From: Cyanidium caldarium
Taxonomy: Eukaryota > Rhodophyta > Bangiophyceae > Cyanidiales > Cyanidiaceae
Direction of reading: 5' to 3'
Assembly (NCBI GenBank): GCA_026184775.1
Contig: JANCYW010000002.1
Location: 62,001-126,000, forward strand
Length of the DNA stretch: 64,000 bases
The translations under genes and the position numbers were made by a program. The notes below the pieces were generated by a model, which saw nothing but the letters and a program-made list of their open reading frames with translations, had not been told where the DNA came from and did not search any database. Shown piece after piece: positions 58,604 to 64,000 of the stretch. Numbering within the stretch: the first letter of the stretch is position 1; each line of letters opens with the position of its first letter.

Positions 58604-60436
58604 CTATCGATACACCGCGCGGCCCATGTCCGCAATGACGCCGCCTCCGAGACACTCGTCGCCGTGATAGAATACCGCAAATTGTCCCGGTGCCAGGCCC
58701 ACTTCGTGCCGCTCCAGCTCCACCACCCCGGTGGGTGACGCGTTCCCATCACCGTCCAGCCGCAAGCGACCGCGATGCAGGTGCGGCCCGTGACGGATCT
58801 TGACGTCCAACGTGCCGCCCGCCAGCCAACTCGGCGATGGCGGCTCTCCGGCGATCCAGTTCAGCGTGGCCACTCGGAAGTGACTCTGCGGCGCTTCGGC
58901 TTGCGGCTCCAGCCGGCTCACGTACACGATATTGTCATCGATGTTCTTGCCGACCACATACCACGGTCCGTCGCTCATGCGCAAGCCACGGCGCTGCCCG
59001 ACGGTGTAGAACCAGAAACCGCGGTGCGTGCCCACCACGCGGCCCGCATCCACGTCCACAATCTTGCCGTGCCGCTCACCCAGGTAGTGCAGCAAAAAGT
59101 CGTCGAAACGCAGCTTGCCCAGGAAACAGATACCTTGCGAGTCGCGTCGCCGCTGGTTGGGCAGGTCGAAATGTGATTCGGCCAGCTGCCGCACCTCATC
59201 CTTGCGCAGATGCCCGATGGGGAACACGGCGCGCTGCAGCTGCGCCTGGGACAGCTGCGACAAGAAGTAGGTCTGGTCCTTGACGGGATCCGGTGAGCGC
59301 AGCAGGCGACTGCGGGAGGATTGGTCCCGATCGGACTCGGCGGCCGCTGTCGCCTTGCGCGCATAGTGTCCGGTGGCCACGTAGCCAGAATGCGGCGTAG
59401 CGTACTCCACAAATGCGCCGAACTTGACGCGCTGGTTGCACATCATGTCCGGGTTGGGCGTGCGGCCCTGGCGTGCCTCCTCCACGGTGTACTGCACCAC
59501 GCGCTCCCAGTACTGACGTTGCAGCGGCACCGCTTCCAACGACAGGGCGATGCCGTATCGGCGCGATAGCGTCTCGCATACCGCCGTGGCGTACTGCAGG
59601 TCCTCCTCCCAGGGACACTGGCCCAGATGCGCTACCTCGTCCTCCAACCAGATCTTCAGATAGAACGGTCGTGGTCGGTATCCTTGTTCCAGCAACAAGC
59701 CCAGCGCTACCGATGAGTCCACCCCGCCTGATAACAGCACCGCCACCTCCGGCGCTTGCACTGCGGTGAACGGCAGCGTCGGCCGGCGTTCTGTGGGTCT
59801 GGTGTTGTCGTGGGCAGTCGCGAGCGTTCCCGGCAATGTTTTCGAGCGCAGCTGCGCTCGAATGTGCGCCATCATCGCCGCCAGGCCCTGGGAGCGCGAA
59901 GGCGACACCGCGCCCGTCAGCCCCGCTGCCTCCAACACCCATTCGGGTCGGAGCGCCGCCACCTGCGCCGCGGTCGCCTCCACCAGCCCGAGCGCCAACA
60001 ACGTCAGCAGTCCGGCGGCGACGCGTGCATCCGAGGCGCCTCGAATGGCCTGCACGCGTTCATCGCCATCACACTCGACGCGCAGGTGGGTTACCGATAC
60101 ACAACCGCGCACCCGCGTGCTCTCCGTCTGTCTATCCGTGGGCAACACGGGCAGCTGCGTATCGCCCAGTTGCACCACCGCTTGCAAACGCGCCCGCGCA
60201 TCCGGCTCCTGTCGCAGCCGCTCACACAATTCTCGCAGCGGATGCGGCAGAGAGGCTGCGGTCGCACTTGAGCACAGATATCCAGGAGGCCGTCTGCGGG
60301 TTGGTTTACCGGCTCGTCGTCGCGGTACGGTTCGAGTCCATGGGGCGGTTCGCGACGCGTGGCCGAGGGAACACGTTGAACTCTCAGGCGGGATAAAGCG
60401 CCGCGTCCAACCAACTTCCAGTGGCGCCGAAAACAT
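58604..60436 (-). CDS. SufE-MnmA fusion: sulfur acceptor plus tRNA 2-thiouridylase
   Basis: A 610-residue two-domain protein. After an Arg/Ser/Pro-rich leader of about 62 residues, residues 64-197 match SufE, the persulfide acceptor of the cysteine desulfurase SufS: LRELCERL, QLPVLP, the reactive Cys112 in RVRGCVS, ASDARVAAGLL and LSPS-type (VSPSRSQGLAAMM). Residues 229-610 match MnmA/TrmU: the PP-loop LSGGVDSSVAL, catalytic Cys333 in MMCNQRVKFG, TGHYAR, KDQTYFL and Cys437 in SQGICFLG. MnmA puts sulfur on U34 of Lys, Glu and Gln tRNAs. The fusion would pass persulfide from SufS to MnmA within one chain. SufE points to the plastid SUF system, but localisation is inferred. The ATG at 60436 is the first. 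Confidence 0.85.
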   Translation of the reverse strand: MFSAPLEVGWTRRFIPPESSTCSLGHASRTAPWTRTVPRRRAGKPTRRRPPGYLCSSATAASLPHPLRELCERLRQEPDARARLQAVVQLGDTQLPVLPTDRQTESTRVRGCVSVTHLRVECDGDERVQAIRGASDARVAAGLLTLLALGLVEATAAQVAALRPEWVLEAAGLTGAVSPSRSQGLAAMMAHIRAQLRSKTLPGTLATAHDNTRPTERRPTLPFTAVQAPEVAVLLSGGVDSSVALGLLLEQGYRPRPFYLKIWLEDEVAHLGQCPWEEDLQYATAVCETLSRRYGIALSLEAVPLQRQYWERVVQYTVEEARQGRTPNPDMMCNQRVKFGAFVEYATPHSGYVATGHYARKATAAAESDRDQSSRSRLLRSPDPVKDQTYFLSQLSQAQLQRAVFPIGHLRKDEVRQLAESHFDLPNQRRRDSQGICFLGKLRFDDFLLHYLGERHGKIVDVDAGRVVGTHRGFWFYTVGQRRGLRMSDGPWYVVGKNIDDNIVYVSRLEPQAEAPQSHFRVATLNWIAGEPPSPSWLAGGTLDVKIRHGPHLHRGRLRLDGDGNASPTGVVELERHEVGLAPGQFAVFYHGDECLGGGVIADMGRAVYR

Positions 60437-60642
60437 GTTTCCTCATTACTGCCGCCCGTCTCTCGCTGCCATTCCGCGTTTCACACTCCTCGAACGGAGG
60501 CCGCCGACATGCGGCTCGCGGTGTCGGCCGTGGAACCAAATTCGGCCGCGCTGCTCGCCCCGTCGTGCTGCTCGCGCCTGCCCACGACTTGCCGAGTCCG
60601 CGGGGAGGAGCGGCGAGCGTGTCCACCGAGTGACACTGCATC

Positions 60643-62256
60643 ATGAGAATAGGAATGTCGTCGCGAGGGAGTCGATGGTGTGGGAGCAGACGGCAACACT
60701 GGAACGCGTTTGTGGTCTCGGTGCAGTCGACGGCAATGAGAGCCCGGTGGGACAAGTTGGGGGCGACCGCGGGACCCGCAGCGTCTTCTTGCGCGACCGT
60801 CCGTGGGCGGCGACCGGCGGCAACTCGTCGAAAATTGTCATGGCGATTTTGCCTCATGAAACAAGACTCTCCAGGACCGCCGTCTCCAAACGGCCGCCGA
60901 GAACGGCGCGAGGAGGATGGGCGCGCCGACCGCCGCAGCTCCGGCGCGCTGCTACTCACCTCGCCGACGCCGGAACCGACAGGAGGAGCCGACGAGCAGC
61001 GGCGCGCCGCCAAACACTCGACCGAACTGGATCCGCTTGCAGCGCTGCCCAACGATCTGCCGGACATTCGCAGCATCTTCTCCACCGACACTTTCTACCC
61101 CACCGAGCACGTGGTGAGCAAGCGGGGCGTGTTCTTTCGGGGCAACTTGCGCGGCGACGCCGGCCAATTGTTGCAACGGTTGAGCAACCGCCTGGCGCTG
61201 TCGTTCGCCGATCGCTACACCCTGTCGGTGCTGGAGGGCGACGAGGACGGCAAGGCGCTGGTGCTGGTGGAGCCGAGCGATATCGCCCGTCAGCGCTATC
61301 TGGCACGCAAGGGCGTACGGCGATGGCCCACGCCGGAAGAGGCGCTGCCGGTGTTCGGCTCGGTGATGTTCTTCACCATGACCCTGCTGACCGTTATCGC
61401 GCGGGCGGCGCTGGCCATTCGCGTCCAGTGGCCGGAGGTGCAGCGGGTGACCGCCCTGCAGGGCGCCGCGCACCTGTTCGTGTGGTTCGGACTGTATGCG
61501 GCGGTGACGCAGGCGGCACAGCGGTGGATTGCCCGGCGGAATCAGGCGCGGCTGGGCATTCCCATGGTGCTACCCAGTTACGAGTTTGGCACGTTTGGCG
61601 TCATCAGCCACATTGACCGCTCACCGCCCACACGCGCCGCCGTGTTCGATATCGCCGCAGCCGGCTCGGGCATCGGCCTGATCGGCGGCCTGCTGCTGTT
61701 TATGCTCGGATTGGTGCTGACTTCGCTATCGATTGGCATGGGGGTGGATCCCAGCAGCGAGATGTTGCTGGAGCAGACATCGTACGTGTATGTGCAGCAC
61801 GAGTTTCTGTTCCAGCGGTCGTTTCTGTTGGGCCTGTTGGCGCGCGCATTTCTGCGCCTGCAGACCGTCTCGTGGCCGCAAGCGGTGGCGCGCAGCGCGC
61901 AGTATGCTGGGGTGGTGATGGTACATCCGTTGGCGTTTGCCGGTGCCAGTTTGGTGTTGGTGGCGGCGCTCGGTCTGGTGCCGCTGCGTCAGCTGGACGG
62001 TTGGCGCATCGTGGCATCGCTGTACGGCCGGCGCACCGCCAGCGTCGCCTCGCGCTTCACCATTCTGTTTCTGTTGATCGCCGCCGGCGCCTCCCCGCAT
62101 TGGTTGTGGTTTTTGGTGTTGGTGCTGTTCGGACCGTGGCGCGTCGACCGGCATGCACGCGACGAAGTCACCGAGCCCGACGACCGACGCACGTGGCTCG
62201 GCTTCGGACTGCTGCTGCTGATGGCGCTGACGTTGACGCCCTTTCCCAAAACATGA
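60643..62256 (+). CDS. EGY-like site-2-protease homologue without the HExxH zinc motif
   Basis: A 537-residue plastid membrane protein of the EGY/S2P family (thylakoid metalloprotease homologues). IFSTDTFYPTEHVVSKRGVF (145-164) and FRGNLRGDAGQLLQRL form the EGY N-terminal signature, followed by FADRYTLSVLEGDEDGKALV. Seven or more membrane segments follow. Where active members have HExxH, the aligned residues 289-293 are TQAAQ, just before RLGIPMVLPSYEFGTFGVIS. The second metal motif survives in part as RQLDGWRIV (Asp452) and YGRR. It resembles plant EGY3, which is also non-proteolytic by sequence, so it may be a scaffold or regulator. The leader is Arg/Ser/Ala-rich, as for a transit peptide. 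The first ATG is 60643. Confidence 0.8.
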   Translation: MRIGMSSRGSRWCGSRRQHWNAFVVSVQSTAMRARWDKLGATAGPAASSCATVRGRRPAATRRKLSWRFCLMKQDSPGPPSPNGRRERREEDGRADRRSSGALLLTSPTPEPTGGADEQRRAAKHSTELDPLAALPNDLPDIRSIFSTDTFYPTEHVVSKRGVFFRGNLRGDAGQLLQRLSNRLALSFADRYTLSVLEGDEDGKALVLVEPSDIARQRYLARKGVRRWPTPEEALPVFGSVMFFTMTLLTVIARAALAIRVQWPEVQRVTALQGAAHLFVWFGLYAAVTQAAQRWIARRNQARLGIPMVLPSYEFGTFGVISHIDRSPPTRAAVFDIAAAGSGIGLIGGLLLFMLGLVLTSLSIGMGVDPSSEMLLEQTSYVYVQHEFLFQRSFLLGLLARAFLRLQTVSWPQAVARSAQYAGVVMVHPLAFAGASLVLVAALGLVPLRQLDGWRIVASLYGRRTASVASRFTILFLLIAAGASPHWLWFLVLVLFGPWRVDRHARDEVTEPDDRRTWLGFGLLLLMALTLTPFPKT

Positions 62257-62267
62257 AAGGATGCAAA

Positions 62268-62294
62268 GTGTGTGTGTGTGTGCGTGTGTGCGTG
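62268..62294. repeat. GT/GC microsatellite
   Basis: A short (GT)n tract with interspersed GC steps lies between the EGY-like stop and the next gene, about 220 nt before the ABHD11-like start. It is a simple repeat. Confidence 0.8.
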
Positions 62295-62511
62295 CCGTGG
62301 ATCGGGTCCACGTGAGATGTCGCGATATCTTCGTCACCGCGGCGGTGCAGGATATCGTCGCGTAAACGGCGGAGATGCGAGTGTGGAAAGCGGATATCCA
62401 GGTTCGCGGAAACCTCACCTGGACAGATGTCGCCTCCGGGAGCGCATGGACGACCGCACATCGCCCGTGTGCAACCGCGGTTTTCGGGGCGGATAACGGT
62501 GCCCGACTGGA

Positions 62512-63603
62512 ATGACCGCGTTGCACCCGTGCGAAATGCCTGCGGTCTTGCGCGCGGGCACCAGCAACACCTCAATTCGACAGTGCTGGAGGGCTCGTCG
62601 AGCCCTCAGTGCCCCCACCCGAACCGACCACGAATCGATGAGGGACGGCCGCCGCTCCACCGATCCTGCCACGCCCGTTGCGCTGCACTACAAGCACTAC
62701 CCGCCCAAGTGCACCGTCAGAGACGCTGTCACCACGGACAGCGCGGCTCGCTCCACACGGGCGCTCCCGCCGGTGGTAGTGTTGCACGGAGTGCTGGCCA
62801 ACGCCAACACGTATCACTCGGTGCTCAAGCGCGACGACTTTGCGGCCGACCGCCACTTGTACGCGCTCGATCTGCGCAACCACGGCGCCAGTCCGCACGC
62901 TGCCGATATGAGCTACGGAGCGATGGCGCGCGACGTGCTGGCATTTATGGATGCCCGGCGGGTAGATCGGGCGTGCCTGCTGGGACACAGCATGGGCGGC
63001 AAGCTGGCCATGCGCCTGGCGTGGGAACACGCACCGCGCGTGTCCGAGTTGATCGTGGTAGACAGTGCACCGGTTGCCTACACGAATCACGACACTGAGG
63101 ATGGCGGCTGGCCGGCCGTGGAGGGCAATTCGCCTGAGGGTGTCATCCTCGCCATGAGCGACATGGATGAGGCGGTGTATCGCTCACGAGCGGCGGTCAG
63201 CGAGGCGCTGCGACAACGCGGCGTCACAAATGACAGCGTGCGTCAGTTTGCCCTCACCAACCTGGTGCCCGACGAACAGCACCCCGGCCGATACCGTTGG
63301 CGCGTCAACGTCGACGCGTTGCGCCACGCCATTCGGCAGCTGATGGGCGACGCGATGCTGGGAGGCGGCGGTAGTCACTCTGATGTCGCCGACCGTGCGG
63401 CGTCGCGGACCTTCTCCGGCCCGACGCTCTTCATTCGGGGTGCCCAGAGCGGTTACGTGCGCGATGCGCACTTGCCGCTCATCCGCCAACTGTTTCCGCA
63501 GGCGACGATCGTGACCGTTGCCGATGCCGGCCATTGGCTGCAGAGCGAAAAGCCGGACGCGTTTGTGGCCGCAGTGAACCGCTTCCTGAACCGAGCGCCA
63601 TGA
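62512..63603 (+). CDS. ABHD11/YbfF-like alpha/beta hydrolase, probably mitochondrial
   Basis: A 363-residue hydrolase. VVVLHGVLANANTYHSVL, the family hallmark ALDLRNHGASPHAADMSYGAM, nucleophile elbow LLGHSMGGKLAMRLA, acid in VVDSAPV, and histidine in ADAGHWLQSEKPDAF are all present, in the order of ABHD11 and bacterial YbfF. In animals ABHD11 protects lipoylated 2-oxoglutarate dehydrogenase, but the algal role is unknown. The N-terminus from ATG 62512 is Ala/Arg/Ser-rich (AVLRAGTSNTSIRQCWRAR) and could be a mitochondrial or plastid presequence. An internal Met at 62638 would remove most of it. It lies 255 nt downstream of the EGY-like gene on the same strand. Confidence 0.85.
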   Translation: MTALHPCEMPAVLRAGTSNTSIRQCWRARRALSAPTRTDHESMRDGRRSTDPATPVALHYKHYPPKCTVRDAVTTDSAARSTRALPPVVVLHGVLANANTYHSVLKRDDFAADRHLYALDLRNHGASPHAADMSYGAMARDVLAFMDARRVDRACLLGHSMGGKLAMRLAWEHAPRVSELIVVDSAPVAYTNHDTEDGGWPAVEGNSPEGVILAMSDMDEAVYRSRAAVSEALRQRGVTNDSVRQFALTNLVPDEQHPGRYRWRVNVDALRHAIRQLMGDAMLGGGGSHSDVADRAASRTFSGPTLFIRGAQSGYVRDAHLPLIRQLFPQATIVTVADAGHWLQSEKPDAFVAAVNRFLNRAP

Positions 63604-63629
63604 GGCGAAACCACGGCCGCCGCACAACC

Positions 63630-63630
63630 T

Positions 63631-63661
<31 letters not shown>

Positions 63662-63680
63662 ACCACCACCACCACCACCA
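63630..63680. repeat. Compound trinucleotide microsatellite (CCG)n(CCA)n
   Basis: About eight CCG units run directly into about nine CCA units in the 96-nt gap between two convergent stops. It is the purest noncoding trinucleotide repeat in the window; the others lie in coding frames. Confidence 0.9.
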
Positions 63681-63699
63681 AGCAAACAATGCCACTCTG

Positions 63700-64000
63700 C
63701 TAACTCGACGCCTCCGTGGCGTGCAACGTGTGCGCTGCGCGATATCGCTGCAGTCCCTCTCGCGTCGCCTGCGCCGCCAACGAACAGTACAGGTTGAGCG
63801 CCAGCGCCGACTCGTCGTTGCCCGGTATCGGATATGTGACCTGCTCCGGGTCGCAGTCGCTATCGATCACGGCGACGGTGGGGATATTCACCAGTCGCGC
63901 CTCCCGCAGCGCCGTCGCGTGCCGGTGCACGTCCAGACAGAAGAGCAGATCCGGCAGGCGCCCGCCGAAGCGCCGTATCTGTCGGCTCTCCACCGCGTTG
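63700..64000 (-). CDS. Ribosomal protein uS2, C-terminal part, gene runs off the right edge
   Basis: The last 99 codons of a bacterial-type small-subunit protein uS2. FGGRLPDLLFCLDVHRHATA, LREARLVNIPTVAVIDSDCD and VTYPIPGNDESALALNLYC match the conserved end of the family, where bacterial proteins have PDxxFVID, IPxxAxVDTNxDP and YPIPGND. It probably serves the mitochondrial ribosome, because red algal plastids normally encode their own rps2, but the N-terminus is outside the window, so targeting cannot be checked. It converges on the ABHD11-like gene. Confidence 0.88.
   Translation of the reverse strand, partial: NAVESRQIRRFGGRLPDLLFCLDVHRHATALREARLVNIPTVAVIDSDCDPEQVTYPIPGNDESALALNLYCSLAAQATREGLQRYRAAHTLHATEASS

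Noticed and set aside
1-64000. Bacterial origin of the DNA (few introns, dense genes, bacterial-like ValRS and MnmA)
   Set aside because: Ran, NAC, eIF2B, CDC50, CCR4, KEOPS, SERCA, organelle presequences and a spliceosomal intron make it eukaryotic nuclear DNA.
1-64000. CRISPR arrays, transposons or virus-like elements
   Set aside because: No spaced direct repeats, terminal repeats, transposase, reverse transcriptase or capsid-like genes were seen.

Overview
The window looks like nuclear DNA of a compact, GC-rich unicellular photosynthetic eukaryote. My best guess is a red alga of the Cyanidiophyceae type. The gene set is eukaryotic: Ran, NAC-alpha, eIF2B-beta, KEOPS Cgi121, a CDC50 subunit, a SERCA pump, mitochondrial PDH E1-alpha, and IleRS and ValRS. 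Added to these are plastid or plant-type proteins: D1 C-terminal protease, VIPP1, an HCF173-like protein, an EGY-like S2P protein, topoisomerase VI subunit B, plant-type CCR4 and a NUMOD3 protein. I count 33 protein genes in 64 kb, about 1.9 kb per gene. All read as single uninterrupted frames except ValRS, which has one 308-nt GTAAGT...AG intron. I assigned organism type from gene content and intron poverty only.

Layout. 1-10 kb: acyl-peptide hydrolase (cut by the left edge), CtpA, an Alba protein, a NUMOD3 protein, NAC-alpha and eIF2B-beta, then a 1.4-kb pyrimidine-rich gap. 10-22 kb: a GNAT acetyltransferase, a FAM173-type lysine methyltransferase, PDH E1-alpha, Ran, CDC50, VIPP1 and SERCA. 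22-35 kb: an MKK-like kinase, Cgi121, a GT2 glycan synthase, a SHAQKYF-type Myb, Topo VI-B, an alpha/beta hydrolase, and an apparent fusion of the CAAX protease RCE1 with dolichyl-diphosphatase. 35-50 kb: an IGPS-like protein without its catalytic lysine, CCR4, a multi-BRCT protein, a large MED16-like protein, ValRS and an Rxt3-like protein. 50-64 kb: an HCF173-like protein, IleRS, a histidine acid phosphatase, a SufE-MnmA fusion, an EGY-like pseudoprotease, an ABHD11-like hydrolase and the end of a uS2 gene.

The genes are not operonic, yet strands alternate almost strictly: 27 of 32 neighbouring pairs are convergent or divergent, and three convergent pairs overlap in their coding ends (13, 17 and 27 nt). 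Several genes share themes. PSII and thylakoid biogenesis is represented by CtpA (D1 maturation), the HCF173-like protein (psbA translation in plants), VIPP1 and the EGY-like protein. tRNA decoding and charging is represented by ValRS, IleRS, Cgi121 (t6A) and SufE-MnmA (2-thiouridine). ER membrane functions are represented by SERCA, CDC50 and RCE1-DOLPP1.

The best candidates for something new are the RCE1-DOLPP1 fusion, the SufE-MnmA fusion, and two enzyme-fold proteins that have lost catalytic residues. I saw no tRNA or rRNA genes, CRISPR arrays, transposons or virus-like elements.
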